In this document: in pieces, positions 1 through 10,208 of the stretch | Layout: each line of letters begins with the position of its first letter | How positions within the stretch are numbered: the first letter of the stretch is position 1 | Origin: Porpolomopsis calyptriformis | Lineage: Eukaryota > Basidiomycota > Agaricomycetes > Agaricales > Hygrophoraceae | DNA length: 64,000 nt | Direction of reading: 5' to 3' | Assembly: GCA_951640195.1 (NCBI GenBank) | Contig: OX621175.1 | Location: forward strand, 930,001 to 994,000 | Translations under genes and position numbers: made by a program | The notes under the pieces: model-generated | What the model saw: only the letters and a program-made list of their open reading frames with translations | Database searches by the model: none | What the model was told of the DNA's origin: nothing

Positions 1-825
1 AATCGGAATGAGTTTACCTTCCGGGTCTGGAAACAAAAAGACATCTCAGCATGACCAAACTTGGAGTCAGAAAGGCTCGAGCTTACATTGCTCTACCGGA
101 TCCCTTAAGGATATGAGCATATCTTTGATGCTTGGGCCGGAACTGCAGAGGAATTGGCGAAAAAGGGGTAACAGGTATTTCTGCGGATCAAACTCTAGAG
201 AACGTATCCAAAGCGGTTGACAATGGTCAAGAAGCCACTGCCCGAATAGTATACATTGAGGATTGGCTGATATTTGGAGTTTAGGCATGGTAAGAGATAG
301 CTGTCGCCTTGGCGTTTCAATGGTCAAGCCAGATCTGGGGCTGGGACCGCGCCAAAAAAGATCAAACAACGTGAGACGTTTTAGGTTTGGGTAGGCGCAA
401 ATGATGTGAACGAGTTCGACGCATCCTGTGATGGTTGTATCAGAGATTACGAGGGCTTCAAGGTCGAGGCGGAGTAGCATGTTCTTGAATGATGGGTGGT
501 CGTCTATTGCAACTCTGGAAAATTCCAACGTCTTGACATATGGAAGACACGATGGGAGCAGATCAGATGGTATGTCGGAGAAGGAATATTCTACATGGCG
601 TAGGACGAGATGGCGTACAGCAGGTCCAAGGGTGTTCCATGGGACATCGACTATGCTGAGAAAGCGAGCCAAGTTGGTATTAACGTGGACAGTTGAAAAC
701 AGGTGATGTCGGCTGGAAGGCAGCCATGTTTTGCAAGTAAGACTGCACATCTTGAGGGCTTTCGAATCATTGTGAAGGTAGTCAATTATTCTGTCTGTCA
801 ACTCTCCTGGCAGAGCGACCACCAT
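1..825 (-). CDS. F-box domain protein (copy 1), 3' end outside the window
   Basis: Partial gene reading out of the left edge. The chosen start (825) gives MVVALPGELTDRIIDYLH, aligning with the start of the F-box gene at 10209. The F-box runs over about residues 4-45 (ELTDRIID, CSLTCKTWLPSSRHHLF), followed by a leucine-rich substrate-binding region. F-box proteins normally dock substrates to an SCF ubiquitin ligase through Skp1. Visible exons are 87-825 and a 9-nt microexon at 18-26, separated by a 60-nt intron (27-86); a further intron starts at 17 and runs off the window. It lies head to head with a broken NLR fragment (1012-1200), the same arrangement as copy 2 with the NLR pseudogene at 7.1-10 kb, in inverted orientation. 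No lesion is seen in the visible part. The substrate is unknown. Confidence 0.82.
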
Positions 826-948
826 ACTGGGCAAAAGTCTTGGATGGAAAGTGCGGTGAGTGAGGGACTGGAAAATTATGAGCAGTTCGCTCACCGTTGA
901 ATGGTAGTGACAACCAAGGCTCAATCTGATCAGCTAGCCCAAATGTAA

Positions 949-1215
949 TTGCGGTGCGCAAAGCTGTGCCGAGTGTCGTTCATCTTCCCATTCACCTCCA
1001 TCGTGAGCGGCATGCCTCAAATCCACGACAGTACACTCAACTTCATTAGACATAATCAGGCCACCTTGAACCAAAATAACCGTTCGCAAGGTGAATTAAT
1101 GCCCTCTTTTCTCCTTTCAACTGCAATGATCGAGCGTGATGTTTGGAAGGCACATTCTTGATCAGATTTTCGCTGGATCAACGGTCAATTGAAATGGGGC
1201 ATTACATTGTAGCTG
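949..1215 (+). pseudogene. NLR N-terminal fragment (GRDQ-type motif plus start of NACHT region)
   Basis: A short relic of a NACHT NLR. The ATG at 1012 starts MPQIHDSTLNFI, nearly identical to the N-terminal motif of the pseudogene at 7.1-10 kb. The sequence then jumps to a stretch matching the pre-NACHT segment of the intact NLR at 17.5-22.2 kb (reading CLEGT, then LDQIF.W). There is a TGA where the intact copy has a glutamine codon before CLEGT, and about 12 nt are missing between CLEGT and LDQIF. Nothing of the NACHT P-loop or the WD40 region follows. It is a truncated duplicate, not a gene. Confidence 0.75.
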
Positions 1216-1334
1216 CGGATAATTCAACGCAAAATGGATGATTTTGAACGATGAATGGGTAATTCAGAATGAGGGATGGCCATGCATGAAAGGATTGTAC
1301 TGCAAGCTCGATCATTCTCCACCTCCACGACAAA

Positions 1335-3427
1335 ATGCGTTCGTCTCTGGGCGTCATCAGCGATATGGGCAAGGAGTCGTTGGTGACAATGAAACCCCTC
1401 CATTTCCTTTACAACCATTAACATTCAATATCGCAGCGTTATCAGCTGGACTGCTGTTGAAGACTGTCGGATTGAAAGTTACTGCAATCAAGATGGACCC
1501 TTATATCAACATAGACGCAGGCACGATGCGAACATGGTGAGGTTGAAACATATGTCAGGCGAGGTATGCGTACTTGACGGTGGAGGCGAAGTGGACTTGA
1601 ACTTGGAAATATTTAGACCTTACCCTTCCACGGGATAACAACATAACCACCGGAAATTTTTATCGGTAGGTCCTGATGTCTCATTCTTTACCGTGGACCG
1701 TGTAGCGGCAAGGAGAATACTTGGGAAAGACCGTGCAGGTAAAGGTTTTCACAGCGAAATGATCATATTTTATTGGGTTTCTACAGATTGTGCACCCCAC
1801 GCAGAGGTGCGTTCCTTGACCATCACCTCAATACACACTCTCATAGCTCTCCCCGTAGCTCGGGGGACCGTGTGCGACATTGAATCTGCTCCATTCATCG
1901 AAGCCATGCGCCAATTCAATTTTCGTGTCGGTTCCGAAAACTTTGCTTTGATCCATGTTTCACTCGTGCCCAACATGCATGGCGAACCAAAAACCAAACC
2001 CACTCAGAACATCCTGAGAGAGCTGGGGCTCCTTCCTATCCTGGTCAGTCGACCCTGGTTTCCGCTGCCTTGCCGTCCCCTGATATACCTTGTCCAGATA
2101 GCGTGTCGTTTACTTATCCCTCAGTCTCCCCAACCTGCTACTAAGGAAAAGAGTTCCATGTTCTGACACGTCTCTTCTGAACAATTTTTTGGGGTACACG
2201 ACATATCATTTGTTTATCGTGTTCCTCTCCTACTCCAGTCACAAGGCATTGTCGAGTATCTCCGAAAGCGACTGAATTTAGAATGCCTGAATATCACAAC
2301 GGAAACGAAACAGAAGGGCGAATTCCTTGCGAAGAAATTACTACAAGGTGAGCATCATTGCACCCCCGTGCCTAAATGATTTCTTAGTCGTCCGCCTTAT
2401 TTCATGTCAGTCAAGAACGGCTCCTTGATACCGTGAAGATTACTCTTGAAGAGAAATATACAGACCTCAAAGATTCATACATGTCGGTTCTAAAAGCTCT
2501 TGCTTTCCTCGTCCGCCGAAAGCTTATTCTACAAGTTTGTTTCCCTTCTCCTGGTTATACTCCCTCCAAAGGGCTTGGTTGTCAAATCACCAGTGGATCG
2601 AATCGTCTGACTTGGAGGCCGACACTAACGACTTGGATCCTGCCAAGTATCATGAATCATGGCGGACGGTGGTTGAACCGAACTATGTGTATCTCGTTCC
2701 CCAGGGTTGAGACCAAGGTTCACTTCTCCAAAGTGGTATACTCGTTCCCGGAGAATTTGGCCAACGAGTAACAGAAGGCATGATTTTGGCTATCAAACGC
2801 TCTCACGGAAAGAAAATCCCGTTCCTGGGCATTTGTTTGGGCTGCCGGCTCTCGGTTGTGGAATGGGCACGGAACGTTTTTCAAATTCCTGGTAGGCGGC
2901 GTCTAACTATCCGACCTTTTCTTCTGTGGTTGATGAGAGATGTTTACTTAGATGCCCATTCATCTGAGTTCATCGAGAATGCGGAACATCCTCTGATCAT
3001 TTTCATGCCCGAGATATCCAAGACGCATGTGGGTGGCACCATGCCTTTTTGTCTTCGACCGACCATATTCAAGCCAGGATCCGACTCGTGGTCCAAGACA
3101 CGAAAGTTTTGTGGAGCCGATACCAAGTCAACCCAGAGTATCCCGAACGATTAGAAGCCAATGGCATGCCGTTCATAGGGAAGGACGAAAAAGGAGAGAG
3201 GATGCCAGTCTTGCAATTGCCTGGTCTGCCAAAAAAAAAAAGTCTCTTGCATTCTGTGTTGTGAAAGTTGACGCCTTTTTTTTTTTTTGTTTCCGACATC
3301 AGATCATCCCTTTTTCCCGAGATTGCAGGCACATCCAGAATTTTCTACCCGCCCGCTCAACCCGTCACCTCCGTTTCCCGGTTTCGTGGCGGCAGCTGTG
3401 GTCCGGTCATTCCTGAAGAATAGCTAG
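1335..3427 (+). pseudogene. Decayed CTP synthase (URA7-type)
   Basis: CTP synthase makes CTP from UTP and glutamine. Segments in family order are: a degenerate synthetase P-loop ([10 protein letters not shown], normally GVISGIGKG); [13 protein letters not shown]; a stretch with [11 protein letters not shown] after a deletion of the NYER region; [43 protein letters not shown]; the glutamine-amidotransferase part with the nucleophile elbow PFLGICLG; VNPEYPERLE; and a C-terminal HPEF. The pieces lie in different frames with several shifts and deletions, and conserved residues are changed (TVGDIE to TVCDIE). GT-AG intron remnants are still present (for example 2347-2408), so it is not a retrocopy. 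The active-site Cys and the His-Pro-Glu survive. A functional copy is presumably elsewhere, since the enzyme is essential. It lies between the inverted F-box/NLR duplicates. Confidence 0.88.
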
Positions 3428-3724
3428 CGTGCCAGGCGCAGTCTTACCGCCCTCCGCATCCCGAGCATTCTGTGGTAGACGAGGCTTCACTTGGGACGAG
3501 TGAGCATTGAACGAATATCAGGAAGAGGTCTCTCGTGAACGGACCCTGCGGTTTGCGTCGATGTGGTTTCAATATAGCCATTTTTTTAGCTAGAGTACTG
3601 AATCCCAACTGACAATTATTTATCTGAGGTGGTTTGTAGATATGAGCAATCGAGGACTACACAAATAGCGTAATATATAGCACCAATCTATCACTGCATC
3701 CCGAATCTTAGCCGAGCATCGGAC

Positions 3725-6156
3725 TCAACGCCGAGAGCCACCTCTATGTCCTCTCCCACTCCAGCGGTTTTCATAACTATTCCGTTTATCGCGCCCATCG
3801 AACGATTCCTCCTTTCTTTGCCGCATGCCGGAGCCTCCATAACCATAGCCCTTCTTAGACTCAAATTCCAAACCCGAGTCTTCCCGGGGCGTTTTGCTGT
3901 GAAACCGTGAGGGCCGGTACTCCTCCGATCTGCTACCTCTTTCGCCATCCTCCGAATACGCCCATTTCGATTGTTGTTGTCGCCCTTTGAACCGTTGCTG
4001 CCCTCTCCCCTCCCAGCTCTTGCCGGGACGGTCTCGGTCTCGGTCTCGGTCCCGGCCCCTGGACGGCATCCTGAAGCTCCTCTTCTGGTCGTCGTACACC
4101 CCGAGCTTCTGCAAGAACATTTCCGAAACATACGGAGGCACCGGCAGCCCGCACGCCTCCGTGGCCCAGTCCTTACAGCCCTGCACGATCGCTGATTTCT
4201 GCAGGCGCAGTTCTTGTGCCTTGGAGAGGTAGTAGCCGAGAAGAGAGGCGAATGTCTCGTTGATCTCGGCTTCGCCGAGGTTGGCCAAGAAATCCAACAC
4301 GGTCTGGTTCATGCGGTCGATGGTGGAGATCAGGGAACCCCCTGCCAATGAGGTAGTGGTGTGGGCGCCATCACGGTTCCTGTGGTCACGCTTCGAGGTG
4401 GCCTCTAGATCGCTTTTGGGTCCGTAGTCGGCATCGTATTTTCCTGCAAGCTCATTGACTTGTGAGGTGAGCTCATTGACTGTCAGTGGTTTCAGTGGCA
4501 TCTCCGTGAGCTGCCATGTGACAAAGCCTATTTCCCAGGGAAGCAAGACAAGGTCACCGCGACCTTCAGTCCCTGCGCGACCAGTTCTACCCACACGGTG
4601 AACATACTGCTCTGAGCTACCCGGGATACCGACTTGAATGACGCGAGTGACCCCAGGATAATCGATACCACGGGCGGAAACGTCTGACGTGACGAGGACT
4701 GCAGATCCTGATCTATCGTGCCGGAAGGTGTGCGAGGTATTGGTCCGTGCTTGCTGTGTTCGCTTCGAATGAATCTCGTATATCTTGGTCTGGCGTCCGG
4801 CGGGAAGTGTCGCCCTGGCAAGATCACGCAAGAACGAAGCAAATAGTTGGGTCATCTTCGTCGTCGGCAAGAACAAGATGATTTTTGATTTACCCGGGTT
4901 GCTCAGTTGGTCGTGTGCGAGGAGGCGAAGAATGTGCGGAATTTGTTGGCCTGCATTTGGCAGGACAGTGTGATATTGCTTCACGTGGGCGTGTACGGGG
5001 GAAGCGTCGTCGGTGACTGTGTTGATAAAGAGGTGGTTTTTGTCTAGGGTAGAGCGAGCAATTTGCTGGATGTTCCGCGAAACCGTAGCGGAGAAGAGGA
5101 ATGTCTGCCGCTCGGGCGTAGGAGGGAGAAATTCTTTGATGGCGTCAATGTCGTCACGAAAGCCCATGTCGAGAAGGGTATCTGCTTCATCGAGAACAAG
5201 CTATGTCGCAAAGAATAAACACATTTGATAACCAGAAAAGGAGAGAGAGCATTCACCAGCTTCGTTTTGGCGACCCCGTTCGCGAAATCCGTCTCAGAAG
5301 TGAGAAGGTCTCGCAAGCGTCCGGGGGTGCCGACGACAATGTCACGCCGAGCCCTCATCCACTGGCGTATTTGATGTCTCTTGCTCTCTCCACCCACAAG
5401 CAACTGGACGTCCATATCCTTGTGATGTTGGCCGAGCTTTGTCGCCTCATTCGCGATCTGCGTCGCCAGCTCACGGGTCGGGCTTATAATAAGGGTCCCA
5501 ACATGTTCCCTCGCGAAAGTTCGTGCCGCACGACCCTCGAGGTATTGATCAGACGTGCGACCAGCGTCTTCGACTGCTTTTTTTGCGAAGGCTTTTATTG
5601 CATCCAAGCGGGCTTCCATCGCAGGTATGAGGAAAGCGAGTGTTTTCCCGGTACCTGTCTTGGCCCGCACGAGAAGATCGCGCGGGGGACGGGGTACACC
5701 ATCAAGTGGTGGTTCTTCAACCCAAGGCTGGGCTATCCGGGGAAGAAGAGGAAGGACTGCAGCTTGGACATGAGACATAGTTTTCAAGTGAAAAGGAGCC
5801 TGAGTGATGGCTTTCCAGGTGGGGTAGGCTATTATTCCCTTGAGTGAGTCGAAAGTGGGCAACTCTGGCTCTGCGTATGCGACCGGGGGTGACTTTGATG
5901 GGAATGCGGGAGGACTGGAACCTGAATACCCTTCTTCTGTAGTTTTGGATGCAAGAGAATGCTCATGCCGTGAAAGAATGGATTGAAGCGGTAACGCAAC
6001 TTGAAGAACCTCAAAATCAGCTTTTGCTGGATGAAAAAAAAGGAAGAAAAGACCATTTTTTCTAGAGACCAACGTTATGGGAGCTTGACAGGTTGGTGTA
6101 GACCGTGAAAGATGAACGCAGGCTCTCCAGGCCTTGGTCCACAGCGAGGAGGCCAT
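3725..6156 (-). CDS. Mitochondrial-type DEAD-box RNA helicase (Mss116-like)
   Basis: ATP-dependent RNA helicase of the DEAD-box family, about 791 aa, from exons 5257-6156 and 3725-5200 with one 56-nt intron that falls just before motif II. Motifs in order: AKTGTGKT (I), SPTRELATQ (Ia), GG, TPGRLRDLL (Ib), LVLDEAD (II), FSATV (III), ARGIDYPGVTRVIQVG (V), HRVGRTGRAG (VI). The C-terminal about 130 residues are Arg/Gly/Asp-rich (RDRDRDR, RWSGRGHRGGSRR), as in RNA-binding tails of this subfamily. The N-terminus is basic and Ser/Thr-rich, consistent with a mitochondrial presequence, so a role in mitochondrial intron splicing or RNA remodelling is likely but inferred. The start codon is 103 bp from the divergent URA5 start, suggesting a shared promoter region. 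Confidence 0.9.
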
Positions 6157-6259
6157 AATGTGCCAATAACGGCAGAGCGAAAAAAAATTGTTCCTGAACG
6201 GGACAAATCTTTTCTCGTCATGTCAGTCCGCGAAAGTGGTTTCAAGCGCTGTGCTATCG

Positions 6260-6977
6260 ATGTCTCTCCGGTCGTACAAAACCAGCTTGATAACTCAGGC
6301 ATTTGAGGTTGATGCACTCAAATTTGGTTCCTTTACCCTCAAGTCAGGCCGGTGCGTCCAATTCTTCATACCAGCTCATTCAATTCGCATACCGTATCAC
6401 CAGCATCTCCCCGTACTTTTTCAACGCAGGTCTACTCAGCACTGGCCCCATCTTGGCCACTCTTGCCTCCGCATATGCCTCCACGATCATCGACGCTCTC
6501 TCTTCCGCCTCAATCCCCCAATTCGATGTCTTGTTTGGCCCAGCCTACAAAGGTATCCCCATAGCGGCATGCACCGCTCTAACCCTACATACCTCCCACA
6601 ATACATCTGTCGGATTCGCATATGATCGCAAGGAGACAAAGGACCACGGCGAAGGAGGGAGGTTGGTGGGTGTGTCTGTTAAGGGCAAAAAAGTTGTGAT
6701 CCTTGATGATGTGATGACCGCGGGGACCGCCGTTAGGCTTGCCATTGAGTTGGTGCACAAGGAGGGAGGACAAGTGGTCGGAGTGGTGCAGTGCTTGGAC
6801 AGAGAGGAAGTCGGCCAGAGTGGAGTGAGCACGGTGGAAGAAGTTGAGAGCGTTGTCGGGGTTGGGGCTGTCAAGTCGATTTTGAAGATGAGGGATCTGA
6901 TGGAGTGGCTGAAGGAACATAAGAAAGAGGCTGAACTGGAGAGCATGAGAAAGTACAGAGATAGTTGGAGCGTTTAA
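6260..6977 (+). CDS. URA5: Orotate phosphoribosyltransferase
   Basis: Fifth step of de novo pyrimidine synthesis: orotate plus PRPP gives OMP in the cytosol. CDS join(6260..6351,6404..6977), 221 aa, with a 52-nt intron splitting an Arg codon. Signature parts are GSFTLKSGR then ISPYFFNAG at the N-terminus, the flexible-loop motif YDRKETKDHGEGG, and the PRPP-binding loop VVILDDVMTAGTA. Length and motif order match the family and no lesion is seen. The next gene upstream on the other strand is the DEAD-box helicase (103 bp between start codons). Downstream is the 3' end of a broken NACHT-WD40 gene. By coincidence or not, another pyrimidine gene (CTP synthase) lies decayed 3 kb away. Confidence 0.95.
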
Positions 6978-7119
6978 ATCCAATATTTTGGATTTCAGTC
7001 CGGCCAATGCTATTCGTAAAGTTCATCTTCCTAAGATTGTTCGCAGAGTTGAACCCCTCAAGACGGGAGTAGAAATTACTTTCTAGATCGAGGAATTACA
7101 CAAGGGAGCTACGAAATCA

Positions 7120-10043
7120 AGAGTCTGTGCATGATAATGACACGACCATCCATTGTACCGAAAACTACCCGATCTCTGCTCGCAGCCAGCCTCCGTGGTC
7201 TACAAGAGACCGGAATCCAATAAATCCGTCGATTTCGGGCGATTGAATGCACCCACCCGTCTGCCGCGATATAACCAAACACGGGACCAGTTGGGTTGGG
7301 GCTATCGGTAAACGAATCCTGGCAGAAGCTATAAGATCACGCGAGAGATCCAACCGAGCTGGAATGTCCTGCGATGGTCTTCAGATGTGCACCGCTGACT
7401 GCGTCCCACAGCCGAATAATATGGTCACCGGATCCAGACACGATACACCTGCCATCTGGGGAAAATGCGACGGATCGCACCTAGGCGGAATGTCCCTGGA
7501 GGGTGATCAGATGTGCACCGCTGGTTGCGTCCCACAGCCGAACGGTTTTGTCGAAGGATGCAGACACAATACGCGCGCCATCTGGGGAGAATGTGACAAA
7601 TCTTACGTGGTTCCAATGTCCCTTGAAGGTGTTCAGATGTGCACCGTTGACGGCGTCCCAAGCCGAACAGTTTTGTCGTCTGATCCAGACAAGATATGCG
7701 AGCCATCCGGGGAAAAGGTGACTGACTGTACCCAGGCGGAATGTCCCTCGAGGGTGTTCAAATGTGCACCACTTAGGGCATCCCACAGCCAAACGGTTTT
7801 GTCCCGGGATCCAGACAGCATACACGTGCCATCAGGGGAAAAGGCCACCGATTCTACCGGGCCAGAATGTCCTTCTATTGTCCGTTTGCATGAATGCCAC
7901 CCCTGGTCTAGTCCGTTGTATATTTTCACAGGAATGACCAGCTCCCACCCATATATCTTTTTCATTAACGCTTCCCGAGGAGCAAACAACAATGCAGAGT
8001 GGTATATTTGAAGCGAAGAGTTGCTGATGATCCAGAAGAATTCCCGGGTAAACCGCTCGCAATCACGAAGTAAATCCTTCGCATTAGTCATCCCTCTGTC
8101 CGCTCTCTGCAGAATGAGATCAGTATTGCCTGTTGAAAAGTGAGAAAATAACGTACAGCAATCGCCGTTTGTGCAACATCCAATGCAAGAAGATCATTTC
8201 GAACATCTCCCATCAAACTGAGTGCCTCGATCCAGTACAGTAGATACTTCAGACAAAACTCGTTCACGAGGTCGACTAGGTTGTCGGAGAATGTCGCATT
8301 TTCTAGGTGCCAAGACCAATGACGACATGCGTACTGTAGTTCAGGTTGGATGCAAGTCACGACCCGCGTCGCAAGATCGTCCACCTCGCTATTGAGCAGA
8401 GACGGATTGTGGATTCGACAGATATTTCGTTTAAGCTGCTTCATGGCAATAAGACAAGCGCAGGCAAGTAACGTATGTTGTGTCACAGTGTCAACGACAT
8501 ATTTTGGATTCAGACATCGTGTTGGATTCGTTATGAAGTCGAAAAACGATGGATGAAGCGTTCGGATCACTTGCGTGTCATCATCAGGCACCATGATAAC
8601 AGAATGAAGACGCCGCAGTGTGGCTTGCACTGTCCGTGGTGGCACACCTAGTAATCGTTCGAGAGCAAGGGATGAGAGTGGGTCTTGAAGGAGAATAACT
8701 GAGCCTAGAACCATCTTCAGCCGGCCAGAAAGATGAGAGGATATGTTAGGAAATGCATTATTCAACACTTGACCGTATAACTGGTCAAGGTTGTAATGCG
8801 GAGACGTGTCTTCTGTTGCTGTGGGTGCATCGCATAGAAGACGCATAAGTTGATGTTTGGGGTCACAATAGTTTGGAACTTCAATGAATTTCACCGAAGT
8901 TGACGCAAAAATGAAGACATCCGCGTAAGGGCATTGATATCTGCGATGGATGGCCATTCGTTTTCAAGATGATATAATGTTCTCGTTAAAGCAAGTTTCA
9001 TCGAAAGGTAGGGTTTGATATCGCTCTGAACAACGCCTAATTCAATTTCATGTAAAACGTATCGCCGAGTGACCTGGTCCGATTCGCTTGATTTAAACAT
9101 GGTGGTAATATGATTTTCCGGTCGACTTGTCACCAAGAATTTCAATGGGAATAGTTCGTCGACATGACGAGAGAGTGATGATAAGATGATCGATGTCGTC
9201 CCGGGTTCCTTGCACTCGTCGAGTGCATCCAACACAATGACGCATGGAGAAAACAAGTCCCGGAGTGCCTGGAGAGGCTTTATGATGAGCTCTTGGAGTT
9301 GATACGAAGGAGTCGTGTAGCCAATGTCCGGATTGGATTCCATAGCACGAACAACTTCCGCTTTGAATAATGGATTAAACATCCCAAGCTGATAGGCGAT
9401 ACTGGTGAAGATCATATTCGGATTGCTGCAACCCGCATCGTCACGCGAGCAGAAGAAGCTTGCACCAAGAACATTAAATGTTCTGCACACCTCCGCAACG
9501 GTGTATGCAATTGTGGTTTTCCCAGTCCCGGCCGATCCATTGATCCAAAACACGCAAGTATCCCTCCCCATGTTTCTGTGTAGAACAGAATCACAATGAG
9601 GTTGTGGATCGTTGATACCAATCCAGCGAAAAATCTGATTGAGGATATCGGTCATAGTTAAAACGTGCTGCTGTTTGGCCAAAGCTTGAAGCTCATGCCC
9701 AGATGAGTCCCTAGTAGGACTAATCACTTGGGACTAATCACAAGTGATTAGTCCTAGTAGGGACTCATCTGGTACTTCCAAACATCGCGCTCGATCTTTG
9801 CAGTTGAAAGGAGAAAAGAGGGCATGCGGGGGATGTTCATCTAGAACGCTTTAAGTCATTTTCATCGTATATATCGTTGTTTGTCAATACAGTGACAGAC
9901 GAAACCACCCGCAGGCTGGTCACTGCTTGAGACAGCTCATTAGACACCAACTCACCTTGCTGATAGACATGATAGGTAGTTTGGGTGATCTGATCGCGCC
10001 CGATAAAGTTGAGCGTACTGTCGTGTATTTGAGTGACGGGTAA
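7120..10043 (-). pseudogene. NACHT-WD40 NLR pseudogene (copy A)
   Basis: Broken paralogue of the intact gene at 17.5-22.2 kb. Recognisable from 5' to 3': the N-terminal motif STLNFIGRDQITQTTYHVY (9957-10040), an intron, the IYDEND segment, NACHT with Walker A (NGSAGTGKTT) and Walker B (VIVLDALDE), the helical linker, an intron, and about five WD40 repeats. Lesions against the intact copy: no ATG at the expected start; a +1 frameshift near 9847; an insertion of about 115 bp holding a hairpin (9656-9775); a 10-bp deletion near 8913; a 1-bp deletion near 7660; and an in-frame TAG at 7481-7483 in a WD repeat. Its N-terminus is the short GRDQ motif, not the helical region of the intact copy. It is head to head with the F-box gene at 10209. 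Confidence 0.9.
9699..9772. repeat. Near-perfect hairpin inside NLR copy A
   Basis: Inverted repeat with 31-nt arms (9699-9729 and 9742-9772) matching at 30 of 31 positions, and a 12-nt loop that repeats the arm sequence ggactaatcac. It sits in a segment of about 115 bp absent from the intact paralogue, just upstream of the NACHT region. It looks like a small palindromic insertion, or the footprint of one. Confidence 0.85.
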
Positions 10044-10208
10044 AGACGTGCTTGTCGTGATGGAGAAGATGAACAATTCTCGGCACAGCATTACAGAATC
10101 AAGTCTGGTCCCTATCACTTGAGAAAGAATTGACAACGGTAAGTGAACTGCTCGTAATCTCCCATTCCCTGCGGTGTTCATGGCACTTTCTACCCAGAAT
10201 CTACCCGC

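Noticed and set aside
6010..6060. Possible short intron near the start of the DEAD-box helicase
   Set aside because: A GT-AG pair of 43 nt exists, but removing it breaks the frame; the unspliced frame is open and reads into the conserved domain.
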